From the NCBI GenBank assembly GCA_943789485.1, contig CALSUH010000006.1, positions 33,464 to 97,463 on the forward strand: DNA of 64,000 nt, given 5' to 3'. Under the pieces are notes generated by a model. The model was not told the DNA's origin, searched no databases, and worked only from the letters and a program-made list of their open reading frames with translations. The DNA is from an uncultured Pseudomonadales bacterium (lineage in GTDB: Bacteria; Pseudomonadota; Gammaproteobacteria; Pseudomonadales; Pseudohongiellaceae). Below, in pieces: positions 55,926-64,000 of the stretch. Every line of letters starts with the position of its first letter. The first letter of the stretch is position 1. The position numbers and the translations under genes were made by a program.

Positions 55926-57233
55926 CTATACTGCGTATTTAGCGAGACCTTCTTCGTCCAAATTGCAACCAATGCCAGGTCGATCCGTTAGGATGAAATC
56001 ACCGTTCTCCCAAACAAAAGGTTCAGTAATTATTTCGTTGAAGAAACCGCCTGACTTGTAAATGCTCTCCGAAATTAAAAAGTTAGGCACATTCGCGCAG
56101 AGCTGAATTGCAGCCGCAGTGATAAGCGGCCCACCCCATACATGCGGTGCCATGAGCACATAATTCACTTCCGCCAGTGTGGCGATCTTCTTGCACGCGG
56201 TAATACCGCCGGCACTGCCGAGATCCGGTTGCGCAAAGGCACACGCCCCCTCGGCAAACAGGTTTTGAAACTCATGGGGAGACACCAAGCGCTCTCCTGT
56301 GGCGATTGGTATTGACGTTGATCGCGCAATTTCGCCCATTTCTTTGTAGTTTCGTGGCGGACAAGGTTCTTCAAACCACAGGGGATCGTAGGGCTCCATG
56401 TATTTCGCCAATCGCTTGGCGGCAGACGGGGTAATTTGCCCGTGGGTGCCGATGAGTATGTCGGCGCGCGTGCCAATGGCATCCCGAATGGCCTCGCAGG
56501 CTCGTGCTGTATGGTCATATTCAGCTGGGCTCAACTCCCAGGGTGCACCGGTCGCTCCGCCGTCTTTCGATTGGGGAATAGGGTCGAATTTTAAACCAGT
56601 GAATCCTTCGTCTACTAATCGAGCAGATTGCTCGGCGAGCGCTTCCGGCCTTTGCGTCCAGTTACGAATCGTCTCTCCAGGAGCGGCCATATTTACGGTG
56701 TCGTAGATATAGGTGTAGCTACGTATACGGTCTCTGTAAGCACCACCTAACAAATTGTATACGGGTGCGCCGTAGTGCTTTCCGGTAATGTCCCACAGTG
56801 CTGTGTCGAATGCGCTAATAATTCCGAAACGGGCGTAGTCAGCATGCTGAGCCGTTAGACCTCTTACCAATCGGTGGTAGAGCGTTTCCGGCTCTAGTGG
56901 ATTCCTACCTTCGAGATAACGGGCAAAGGTTTCTTCAATGAGCATTTTGTAGCTCTGCTCAAGCCCACCGAAGGCCCCCAGCACTGCAGTTTCTCCCCAG
57001 CCCACCAAGCCTGTATCCGTTTCCAGTTTCACGAAGAACCAAGTCCCCCCGCCCCAATGCGGCGGTGGTGTCTTTATCACATACGGTGTGACCTTAGTGA
57101 GCTTGGGTGCGGAGTTAGTGCTAGTCGCTGCTCGGCGTTGATTGGACGATTGGCCGAAAACGGCTTGAAGCGGCAATGTTGCAGTTGCTAGACCGGCTGC
57201 TTTTAGAAAGTTACGCCGATTGCTGTTTCGCAT
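55926..57233 (-). CDS. Tat-exported enolase-superfamily enzyme (galactonate-dehydratase-like)
   Basis: A 435-residue mandelate racemase/muconate lactonising enzyme. Tat signal NRRNFLKAAGLATATLPL. N-terminal cap domain (VKLETDTGLVGWGETAVLGA, FGGLEQSYKMLIEETFARYL), barrel with GFTGLKFDPI (Lys base region), YDPLWFEEPCPP (metal Glu), PIATGERLVSPHEFQNL (metal Glu) and MAPHVWGG (catalytic His region). Where the first metal Asp of a D-x-H motif is expected it reads IGTHGQI, so Asp is Gly. Likely a sugar-acid dehydratase or cycloisomerase, but the ligand change leaves activity open. An alternative is a divergent subfamily with other ligands. Confidence 0.85.
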   Translation of the reverse strand: MRNSNRRNFLKAAGLATATLPLQAVFGQSSNQRRAATSTNSAPKLTKVTPYVIKTPPPHWGGGTWFFVKLETDTGLVGWGETAVLGAFGGLEQSYKMLIEETFARYLEGRNPLEPETLYHRLVRGLTAQHADYARFGIISAFDTALWDITGKHYGAPVYNLLGGAYRDRIRSYTYIYDTVNMAAPGETIRNWTQRPEALAEQSARLVDEGFTGLKFDPIPQSKDGGATGAPWELSPAEYDHTARACEAIRDAIGTRADILIGTHGQITPSAAKRLAKYMEPYDPLWFEEPCPPRNYKEMGEIARSTSIPIATGERLVSPHEFQNLFAEGACAFAQPDLGSAGGITACKKIATLAEVNYVLMAPHVWGGPLITAAAIQLCANVPNFLISESIYKSGGFFNEIITEPFVWENGDFILTDRPGIGCNLDEEGLAKYAV

Positions 57234-57332
57234 AGTAGTGTCCTTTTGCTTATACAGGCTATGAAAAAGAGTTGTAAAGCGCAGCCGTTAGAACCTAGAC
57301 AGCTGCGATTTTCTGCTTACGTTTTAGACCCT

Positions 57333-58442
57333 CTACTGTTCCAAATTTGGCACAGACCAAGGCGAGTTCGAATCAACCCACTGGCGTAGAGCGAACACAT
57401 TGCCATCGATATCATTGGCATGCACCTGCCAATAGTTGCCCATCAAAACTGGCTCACTCACAAACTGCACACCTAGATCAGTCAGGCGTGCATACTCTGC
57501 CTGAATATTTCCTACTTCCAGTGAGTAAGTGTAGCCTAGTGCGGTACTGTCTCTGTTGCCTGAAAACTCCGGCGTTTCTGGGCTGACATATTCCCAGAAT
57601 TCCATGCTCTTGGAGCGCTCGGCCATTCTGAAAAAGACGACTCTAAGTGACACATCATCGATGCCAGTGGCGTCATCGAAAGTTGGTCTGCCCGAAATAT
57701 CGGCGGTGCGATACGCATTAAAGCCCATTATTTTTGCGTAGTATTCTGTTAACCGCTCAATGTCATGTGTGACTAGAGCGACCTGCGTCATCCACAGGTC
57801 CAAACCTTGTTCAATCCATTCAGGCTTTCGAGGGTCTCTCCCTAAATTACTGAAATCAAGCTGCTCTAGCTCGATCATGTTACCTTCTGGGTCGTAGGCA
57901 TAAGCATAAGTCACACCCTGACCTAATAGATCTACAGGACCATCGCCGCGACTTACCATTTCGGCGCCCGCATTCTTGAATTTGTCGTATCCGGATATGT
58001 GTGAAGGTGACTGGAAACAAGTGTGTGTCATGCCTGGGCCGATAACTGGCATGTTGCTAATCGGTATGTTGCGGTTGTGGCTGAACTCTGTGAGTTCGAG
58101 AAGCATGTTCGGCGCCTCAAGCACAGCAACTTCATACTCTACGCCTTCACGGCCAAACAGTTTGTCAGCGGCACTGCTGCTGCGCACGACTTCTCTGCGA
58201 ACAACTTCGAAGCCAGTCGCACTCTGATAGAAAGCCAACGACGCATCCAAGTCTCTTACTGATAAGGCGATATGATTTACACCCATCAGGGTAGAGTCAG
58301 AATCACTAATTGTCGCGTCCACGTCAATCTCGAAGGCTATGGCCTGCGCTGCAAATAGAAGAGAAAATGCAGTAGCAAGAATCGGCATCGGGAACGTGAA
58401 CTTGCTTAGAGATGTGCGTCGGTTGATAAGGTGATTGAACAT
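57333..58442 (-). CDS. secreted two-domain VOC-family protein
   Basis: A 369-residue protein with signal peptide (PILATAFSLLFAAQAIAF). Two vicinal-oxygen-chelate modules. First MGVNHIALSVRDLDASLAFY to NMIELEQLDF (residues 53-195), with His in GVNHIALSV and Glu in MIELEQ as metal ligands. Second MTQVALVTHDIERLTEYYAK to VFALRQW (residues 215-360), where the end ligand Glu is replaced by Ala-Leu-Arg. Extradiol dioxygenase or glyoxalase-like activity is possible in the periplasm. Between the enolase-superfamily gene and the cytochrome-quinoprotein on the same strand. Confidence 0.85.
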   Translation of the reverse strand: MFNHLINRRTSLSKFTFPMPILATAFSLLFAAQAIAFEIDVDATISDSDSTLMGVNHIALSVRDLDASLAFYQSATGFEVVRREVVRSSSAADKLFGREGVEYEVAVLEAPNMLLELTEFSHNRNIPISNMPVIGPGMTHTCFQSPSHISGYDKFKNAGAEMVSRGDGPVDLLGQGVTYAYAYDPEGNMIELEQLDFSNLGRDPRKPEWIEQGLDLWMTQVALVTHDIERLTEYYAKIMGFNAYRTADISGRPTFDDATGIDDVSLRVVFFRMAERSKSMEFWEYVSPETPEFSGNRDSTALGYTYSLEVGNIQAEYARLTDLGVQFVSEPVLMGNYWQVHANDIDGNVFALRQWVDSNSPWSVPNLEQ

Positions 58443-58517
58443 TAGAGCTCCTGAGAAATTAACTAAATATCGCTTAGCCTAAATTTGAGAAGAATTTTCT
58501 AGATAACAGTTGCCAGG

Positions 58518-60374
58518 CTATTCACCATTTAGTGAATAAACCAACACAACATTTCCTGGTGCCTCGCCCCATTTTTCATAACCGGACGTAATAAAGACTT
58601 GTCCGTTTACAATGACTGGGCCGTCGGATTCGATTGAGCCGCCTGTGGCTTGTATACCATTGCGTAGTCCGAAGCTCTGTCTCGTGTTCGTTTCCCAAAG
58701 TATGCTGCCGTCGTCGGTATCGAAGGCGCGTAAAATACCATCAAGCCCGCCAGCGAAAACTAGGTCAGTCGTGCTGCTAACCGCCGCGGAAATGCCAGGC
58801 CAGCAAAGGAAAGGGCCTTCTTCACATTGATTAGGTAAGTCATTGCGCCACAGCACTTCTCCGGTGCTGAGACTCAATGCATGAATGCCCGGATGCGCGG
58901 GGCCGATGTTATAGGGGTTGTTAGTTGGGAGATCTGAAACACCAACGAAGAGTTTTTCAGCGCTAGCACTCATGCCGTAGTGGATGCCTCCCATGGTGCC
59001 GCCACTTCCAGCACGTTGTTCCCAAATTAGCGCGCCGTCATTTGCCGGATCCAAGGCGTAAACCATACCGGACTTTTGTCCCACCAAGATTACTTGGCGC
59101 CCGTTCTCATCTCGAGTCAATATTGGCGCGGCGCCAATGTCGTAATCCGGGCCATCCTCTTCTGGGCAATTGGGTGTGTTTCTTGAGCAGGCCCCGTTCC
59201 AAGCATCGTCCTTGGTGAGTTGGGCGGACCAGACTATTTCCCCCGTATCGATATCCATAGCTAATACCGCATCACTGTAATCATTCGCTGGTGAGGAATA
59301 GTTTTCTCCGGTGCCGGCGTAGACAAGGTTTCGTTCGGCATCGATTGTAGGGCTTGACCATATTGGAGCGCCCGAAGGTCCATACTGTTGAACCCCTGCC
59401 GAGCTCAAAATAGTCGGTCGGGGTTCGTCTGTGGTGTAGGTGCGCCACAATTCTTCTCCAGTGCTAATGCTTATGGCAACTAGCGCACCACGAAATGTGC
59501 AACAGGAATAACCTACGCGTGCAGCAAGCAGCACCTCTAAGGAAGAGACTGGCACAACGAGAGTATCTCCGTGCGCCACCACCGATCCCGTTAGTGTTGC
59601 CTGGGGGTGTTCGTGCACTTCTCTTTTCCAGTTCAGCTCTCCAGTCTGCGCATTGACTGCATACGCACTGCCGGCGAAATCACCGAACAACAATGTTTCG
59701 GGTATGCCCTGATCATCGGCATCCACATAAATGGCGCCGCGCACTTCGGCATCGGCACTGAAAGTCCAAGAGGGACAGCCATTGGCATTATCTAGGGCAT
59801 ATATAGTACCTTCTTGGCTGCCAACAAAAGTCACTTCCGGTGTGACTACCGGTTGAGAGCGTGACCGTGTTGTATCAGGCATGGCGAACGCCCATTTGAG
59901 TTTTAACTGATCGACATTACTTTTATTCAGAATCGATTCGCCTGCCTGATGGCGCGTATTGGTCGATTGACCGCCCCATCCATTCCAGGCAACTGGCTGT
60001 GTTAAGGGCGCATTTTCACCCCGGGTAGCTTCACAACTAAAGCTCACAGTTTCAGTACGCGATTCATCGAAACGCTCGCCGGAGAGAAAATAGGCAATGT
60101 TTCTCTTTTCTTCGCGTGTTAGTGCCATACCTGAGGTGGCCATCGATCCTGACTCAAGTGCCTCCACGATGCGTCCGGGCGTATAGAAATCAAATGCCGC
60201 TCGCTGCGGTGCTTCCAATAAAGCACCTTCGTGGCACTCGGCGCAAAACAATTGATATTGCGCTTCTCCGTTCGCTAGCTCCGCCGCATCTTGCGTGCCC
60301 TGCGCCAGAACTACTGAAGGGGCAATACAAACCCCAAGGGCTGCTAGAGAGAAGATTCCATTTCTTAATCGCAT
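58518..60374 (-). CDS. cytochrome c-PQQ quinoprotein (PVA-dehydrogenase-like)
   Basis: A 618-residue periplasmic enzyme with signal peptide (SLAALGVCIAPSVVLAQ). Residues 30-110 are a cytochrome c domain (LFCAECHEG, haem site C44-x-x-C47-H48, with Met in GSMATSGMAL as likely sixth ligand). Residues 130-615 are a PQQ propeller (LKLKWAFAMPDTTRSRSQPV, YALDNANGCPSWTF, GYSCCTFRGALVAISISTGE with the vicinal Cys pair, DIDTGEIVWSAQL, GMVYALDPANDGALIW). This domain order fits polyvinyl-alcohol-dehydrogenase-type quinoproteins. Electrons go from substrate through PQQ to the fused haem. A partial paralogue begins at 63235. Confidence 0.92.
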   Translation of the reverse strand: MRLRNGIFSLAALGVCIAPSVVLAQGTQDAAELANGEAQYQLFCAECHEGALLEAPQRAAFDFYTPGRIVEALESGSMATSGMALTREEKRNIAYFLSGERFDESRTETVSFSCEATRGENAPLTQPVAWNGWGGQSTNTRHQAGESILNKSNVDQLKLKWAFAMPDTTRSRSQPVVTPEVTFVGSQEGTIYALDNANGCPSWTFSADAEVRGAIYVDADDQGIPETLLFGDFAGSAYAVNAQTGELNWKREVHEHPQATLTGSVVAHGDTLVVPVSSLEVLLAARVGYSCCTFRGALVAISISTGEELWRTYTTDEPRPTILSSAGVQQYGPSGAPIWSSPTIDAERNLVYAGTGENYSSPANDYSDAVLAMDIDTGEIVWSAQLTKDDAWNGACSRNTPNCPEEDGPDYDIGAAPILTRDENGRQVILVGQKSGMVYALDPANDGALIWEQRAGSGGTMGGIHYGMSASAEKLFVGVSDLPTNNPYNIGPAHPGIHALSLSTGEVLWRNDLPNQCEEGPFLCWPGISAAVSSTTDLVFAGGLDGILRAFDTDDGSILWETNTRQSFGLRNGIQATGGSIESDGPVIVNGQVFITSGYEKWGEAPGNVVLVYSLNGE

Positions 60375-60637
60375 AGTGTGTTTCCTATTCTATTCACTGC
60401 GCTTTGCACCGCGCCTTTCTAGATGTGTCGATATTCAATGTGAGCCGTTGCACTACCATAGCCGATTGTCCCCCTACTTGGCCCACCTGCTTATCTGACC
60501 ACAAACAGAGACTTTCTATTGGCGTTCAGCCTTGCAGTTAGCGTAGGCAGCAAATAATGAACGCTATTCATTACTTACAGTTAAAACGCCGTCTTAATTT
60601 GATGTCGACACTCATCGTAGCCATTATTCAGGCCATA

Positions 60638-60653
60638 TACAAACCTATTTGTA
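60638..60653. promoter_or_regulatory. possible TetR operator
   Basis: TACAAA-CCTA-TTTGTA, perfect 6-bp arms, 103 bp upstream of the TetR start in the 381-bp divergent gap 60375-60755 that otherwise holds no gene. Single site, so moderate to low certainty. Confidence 0.4.
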
Positions 60654-60755
60654 CCAATTATAAGAGAAGGCGATTTCTCAATCCTACTATTGAATTACGT
60701 TCACTATTGTGGCAATTTGGAAGTTTATTGGCACAAAAATCGGAACCCATCTCTT

Positions 60756-61442
60756 ATGAGTGTAGTAGCCCTGGCTAAAATTCCTCGCCCCTCGAAGGCA
60801 CAGCGAATCGACACTATTGTAGAATCCGCACGAAAGGTTTTTTGTGCCAGCGGTTTCGAGAAAGGTTCTATCGTTGATATAGCAAAGGATGCCGGCATAG
60901 CAGAAGGCACGATTTATCGTTACTTTGACGGCAAGCGCAGCTTACTCGATGAGGTGCTGCATCGACACTACGCAGTTTTCTTCGATGATGTTCAACAAAC
61001 GCTGCCCAGCATTGAAGGGCACAGCAATCGTTTACGCTATTTAATTCGGCGCACTCTGCTGTCCATATCCGGAGATCGCGGTATCTGTGGCCTTATTACT
61101 CGCGACAAGCGTCCGTTAGATAACGAAACTCCATCGCTTTCACAAGACTTAAATCGCCAGATTGCGGTTCTAATGGCAGACGAGGTGAAAGCCGGCATCA
61201 AGAGCAGAACCTTTCACTGCAACACCTCGCCAAGTATAGTGTGCGACATGATAGGCGGCGGGCTAGAACTGATCGCCTACTCTTACATGAGAACTGGCAA
61301 GTCAATCGACGTAGACAAAGTAACAGATTCTATTTCACTCACTTTCCTCTCCGGCATTGAATCAAGCGACCCAACTACAGAGTCTCTAGCCAACTTGGTC
61401 GAGCGGCTAGAACAAACAGCTGACCGTTTGGATCACTCTTGA
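60756..61442 (+). CDS. TetR-family regulator
   Basis: A 228-residue regulator from MSVVALAKIPRPSKAQRIDT; a longer start at 60690 is less likely. Helix-turn-helix SARKVFCASGFEKGSIVDIA, then KDAGIAEGTIYRYFDGKRSL, the standard TetR recognition pattern. C-terminal ligand domain residues 75-225. Divergent from the cytochrome-quinoprotein and upstream of the NAD-dependent reductase, so it may control both sides. Inducer unknown. Confidence 0.9.
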   Translation: MSVVALAKIPRPSKAQRIDTIVESARKVFCASGFEKGSIVDIAKDAGIAEGTIYRYFDGKRSLLDEVLHRHYAVFFDDVQQTLPSIEGHSNRLRYLIRRTLLSISGDRGICGLITRDKRPLDNETPSLSQDLNRQIAVLMADEVKAGIKSRTFHCNTSPSIVCDMIGGGLELIAYSYMRTGKSIDVDKVTDSISLTFLSGIESSDPTTESLANLVERLEQTADRLDHS

Positions 61443-61521
61443 ACGGTTTGTATCGACAGTTCACCACGCAGTAACATTTGAACCAGATCATCATTGAACA
61501 ATAATCAGAAGGAATAAATTG

Positions 61522-62604
61522 ATGGGGCCAATACCTCAAGGCGGAACAGTGGCAGTTACAGGCAGCGCGGGTTTTATCGGCGGCTGGATTGTCAGATTAC
61601 TCTTGGAAAAGGGTTACCGAGTGCGCGCCTGCGTTCGAGACGCAAGTGATCAAACGAAAACTGCTTTTTTGAAGGCAATGCCAGGCTACCTTAGCGGGCG
61701 ATTGACCCTACATTCAGCCGACCTTGATAAGCCAGGATGTTTTGATGCTATCTTCAAAGGCTGTCACGGTATTGCCCATGTGTCCCATGTCTCAACCTAC
61801 ACGGACACAGACTACGTGCAAAAAGTGTACGACCACATCATCAATAGCGTCAATTTATCGGGGACAGTAAGTCGCATCGTAGTGACTTCCAGCATAGCTG
61901 CGGTAATCGGCGAAACTGACATTCAGGAGCTTGTACGCCGACCCATCTGCAATGAAGACCGTTATCCAGATGAGGGAAATCCCAACCGTTCGGCTAAGGG
62001 CGGTCAAGGTTACTCCATGGGGAAAGTTTTACTGGAACAAACATTCTCTGATGCAGCCGAAACAAGCGGACAATGGGATGCTATCACTTGCTGCCCTGGC
62101 GATAATATTGGCCCCATTCTCGCCGCCCATCAAAAAGAAGCTGGCCCCTGGCAACATAACATGGAGACTATGCTGCTTGGTGAATACACAGAAAATGTGA
62201 TCGGAGCCTATCGCAACTGGTGGACCGTAGATGTCCGTGACACGGCAGAGGCTCATATTCGCATGCTTGAAAGTAACGCTGTAGAAAATGGGCAGCGTTT
62301 CATCGCTTGGTCAACAGAATCGCGAGATGTGAAAGACGTATGCGCTAGCATCGATCGTCTTCTGCCCGAGCTGGGCTTTGCAGGAGCTGACATCATCGAC
62401 CCGCACCCCGAGCCTATTAAGGAAAAAGAAGCGATCCTTCGAGCCGTTTGGGGAGGCTGCGAATTACGCAATGAACGTATTCGTAACACGCTGGGCATGG
62501 AATTCCGCCCTCTCGATACCTCACTACGCGACTGCGTCGAGTCTCTCTTGTCTGTAGGACAAGTACAACCCAAGCTGAAGCGGAGATTCGAAGCGCAATC
62601 GTAA
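61522..62604 (+). CDS. extended-SDR reductase (dihydroflavonol-reductase/epimerase-like)
   Basis: A 360-residue NAD(P)-dependent enzyme from ATG 61522; an adjacent TTG at 61519 adds one codon. Cofactor motif VAVTGSAGFIGGWIV, RVRACVRDASDQTKT (basic residue suggests NADPH), active-site SSIAAVIGET and GYSMGKVLLEQ (Y-x-x-x-K). The C-terminal domain covers residues 190-350. Fits the DFR/cinnamoyl-CoA-reductase-like group, reducing aldehydes or ketones. Next to TetR on the same strand with a 79-bp gap. Confidence 0.88.
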   Translation: MGPIPQGGTVAVTGSAGFIGGWIVRLLLEKGYRVRACVRDASDQTKTAFLKAMPGYLSGRLTLHSADLDKPGCFDAIFKGCHGIAHVSHVSTYTDTDYVQKVYDHIINSVNLSGTVSRIVVTSSIAAVIGETDIQELVRRPICNEDRYPDEGNPNRSAKGGQGYSMGKVLLEQTFSDAAETSGQWDAITCCPGDNIGPILAAHQKEAGPWQHNMETMLLGEYTENVIGAYRNWWTVDVRDTAEAHIRMLESNAVENGQRFIAWSTESRDVKDVCASIDRLLPELGFAGADIIDPHPEPIKEKEAILRAVWGGCELRNERIRNTLGMEFRPLDTSLRDCVESLLSVGQVQPKLKRRFEAQS

Positions 62605-62610
62605 TTAAGT

Positions 62611-62880
62611 GAGGTCAGCGTAGAAAACTAATAGTGGTCGATTACTTTTACTCGAATTCTATAGCACTCTTCTTAGCACACTCTGATTTTCGCAGTTTTA
62701 ACTTACTGATTTGAATAAATAATCGGTCACGCAGGCTACTGAAAACCCTCGTGTCGATGGTTTACGGCGGAACGCCGCCCGTAGGGTGAGAAATTTGATT
62801 TAATCAAAATTTGAATCACTAACTGCGCCAGCAATTTGCAACGAACGCACAGCGCGAAGCCCGCAGGGGACAGGTATCGA
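62611..62880 (+). repeat. cassette junction copy R7 (truncated tRNA tail)
   Basis: Edge near 62611 (GAGGTCAGCGTAGAAAAC), boxes TAGCACTC (62662) and TAGCACAC (62674), AATCGGTCACGCAGGCTA, CTGAAAACCCTCGTGTCGAT then GGTTT (62739-62762), followed at once by ACGGCGGAACGCCGCC, GTAGGGTGAGAAATTTGATT and CGCGAAGCCCGCAGGGGACA. Deletion end points differ from R6, so the truncations happened independently. Confidence 0.87.
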
Positions 62881-62881
62881 G

Positions 62882-63211
62882 ACCGAAATATTGTGGCTGG
62901 CAACTGACAGCGTGACACTAGGCGGCAACTTCAGTTAGATGCCAAGTAAATACACGGAGTCGTTGCTAGTCTCTGGCTCTAGCAGAGAAGATGTACCGGA
63001 ATCGCTGTAACCTGAATTCGACACATCGGCAGAAGACATTAAAGGCAATCAGCTATTGCAGGTTCCTGTGGGCAAGTTCACTGCTTGGGGAAGCTATATT
63101 ATACCGATGAATCACGGGGCCCAGTTGGAGCTTTTTGGCGTGCATAGCTGGACTGATGAAGTCTTCTACTCACCTTTCGGGACCCAGGAAGAGAAGGCTG
63201 ATTTTTTTTGA
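62882..63211 (+). pseudogene. C-terminal barrel fragment of a TonB-dependent receptor
   Basis: One frame with two internal stops: TEILWLATDSVTLGGNFS, stop, MPSKYTESLLVSGSSREDVP, stop, then IKGNQLLQVPVGKFTAWGSY, IIPMNHGAQLELFGVHSWTD and EVFYSPFGTQEEKAD. The alternating aromatic strands and the N-x-L-x-x-x-P-x-x-K phrase are typical of TonB receptor barrels. No start and no C-terminal strand. It begins directly after the junction tail, so it is what is left of an older cargo gene. Confidence 0.7.
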
Positions 63212-63234
63212 TTCGATGCTGATTCGAGATAGCC

Positions 63235-64000
63235 CTATTCCGACGGCTTGAAAGCCAGCAGCACGTTGCCAGCCACCTGCCTAAAAGAACCGTAACCGGA
63301 AGCTACGAACACCATGCCAGATCCCGCGGCAATGGAATGGCTGTCGATGGAACCGCCATACCCTTCTACGCCGTTGACCGTTTCAAAATCCTGAGCTGTA
63401 TCGAACTTAAAGAGCTGTTCGCCCGTGTCCGAGTTGAATACAAACAGGCGACCGTCTAACCCACCAGTGATAACTGCTCCGTCTACAGACAACGGCGTAG
63501 CTGAAAAACCATACAGCGATTCACAACGCCTCAGTCTATCGCTGCGCTCGTCACCACATTCTGAGCGCACCTGGTAGGACCAACTTGGCTCGCCGGTTGC
63601 AACAAAGTAAGTGTATATACCCGGCCGAATGTTCTCGCTCATAGTGCCCGGGTCATTGATGGTCATGAAGGCTCGCTCGGAATCGGTGGCGATCCCCCAG
63701 TGGTTGCCGCCTAGTGCTGTGCCCTCACCAATGCGCTGATTCCACACCAGTGCGCCTGTGTCGGGATCCAGCGCCCAGAGATCGCCAGATTTCTGGCCGG
63801 CAATAAGCAGCTGCCTATCACCGCCATCTACTAGGATAGCCGGGCCGCCAAAATCGAAGTCGACTGAGTTTGTATTTTCTAGAATGATGCAGTTAGGTCC
63901 ACCGGCGCTGCAGGAGAAATTCCACATGTCGTTCTCTAGCGCCTGGAAGACCCAGTTGGCCTCCCCTGTTTCCAGATTCAAAGCGATGACTGAATCGCTG
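63235..64000 (-). CDS. PQQ-dependent quinoprotein, C-terminal part, cut by the window end
   Basis: At least 255 residues, open to the window edge. Propeller repeats ALNLETGEANWVFQALENDM, LLIAGQKSGDLWALDPDTGA, RLFVFNSDTGEQLFKFDTAQ and VAGNVLLAFKPSE. The match to the 58518 gene is clear in order and in phrases such as W-N-x-x-C, GQKSG and GGLDG, so this is a paralogue of the PVA-dehydrogenase type. An extra Cys pair (SECGDERSDRLRRCES) corresponds to QCEEGPFLCW of the paralogue. Whether it also carries a cytochrome domain lies outside the window. Confidence 0.92.
   Translation of the reverse strand, partial: SDSVIALNLETGEANWVFQALENDMWNFSCSAGGPNCIILENTNSVDFDFGGPAILVDGGDRQLLIAGQKSGDLWALDPDTGALVWNQRIGEGTALGGNHWGIATDSERAFMTINDPGTMSENIRPGIYTYFVATGEPSWSYQVRSECGDERSDRLRRCESLYGFSATPLSVDGAVITGGLDGRLFVFNSDTGEQLFKFDTAQDFETVNGVEGYGGSIDSHSIAAGSGMVFVASGYGSFRQVAGNVLLAFKPSE

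Overview
The window looks like a gammaproteobacterial chromosome, probably from a marine heterotroph. The tRNA-Phe fragments match the gammaproteobacterial tRNA-Phe(GAA) pattern. The gene content fits as well: TonB receptor, PQQ quinoproteins, a TAXI-type TRAP transporter, a sulfatase, DUF3604 lipoproteins and many redox enzymes. No ribosomal, tRNA or other core housekeeping gene is intact here. Everything reads as accessory DNA.

The strongest structural signal is a modular layout. At about 10.44, 18.28, 23.87, 35.01, 45.49, 51.82 and 62.66 kb the same junction recurs: a GGGGTCAGAGTAAA-like edge in most copies, then 51 bp later two TAGCACAC-type boxes 12 bp apart, then about 65 bp later the 3' half of tRNA-Phe starting at the anticodon loop. 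In the best copies this is followed by the tRNA terminator, a GC-rich stretch and a covarying hairpin. A single intact large tyrosine integrase (24104-25465) sits directly beside one extra pair of these boxes. I read the window as a tandem array of 5-11 kb cargo segments laid down by serial integration at a tRNA-Phe 3' end.

Segments: (0) 1-4.96 kb, two Gfo/Idh/MocA oxidoreductases, a permease, a FadR-type regulator and a TMEM220-like protein. (1) 5.0-10.5 kb, a decayed HxlR-regulated operon on the minus strand (nitronate monooxygenase, CaiB/BaiF, GST, SDR, DUF2306). (2) 10.5-18.4 kb, DUF3604-PpiC-HupE, an epoxide-hydrolase-like enzyme, an MDR reductase, a small haem protein and MarR. (3) 18.4-24.0 kb, a DUF6644-like membrane protein, decayed genes, a PQQ dehydrogenase lipoprotein and an MBL-fold hydrolase. 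(4) 24.0-35.1 kb, integrase, an HUH Rep-like protein, a small second recombinase, then a TonB receptor/BNR/thioredoxin operon. (5) 35.1-45.6 kb, a redoxin selenoprotein, a second HupE-PpiC-DUF3604 set, a sulfatase and secreted proteins. (6) 45.6-51.9 kb, a third DUF3604, TetR, a peroxiredoxin-like selenoprotein and a GST-like protein. (7) 51.9-62.8 kb, TAXI-TRAP transporter, an enolase-superfamily enzyme, a VOC protein, a cytochrome-quinoprotein, TetR and an NAD-dependent reductase. (8) 62.8 kb to the end, a TonB receptor remnant and a partial quinoprotein.

Two genes that look broken by a stop are best read as selenoproteins. Each has an in-frame UGA exactly at the first Cys of a redox CxxC (W-U-P-Y-C and W-U-P-P-C), and each is followed by a perfect stem-loop at bacterial SECIS distance. 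Reading frames, motifs, palindromes and repeats were read directly. Family names come from recognised motifs without any database search. Cassette mobility and the pathway roles are inference.
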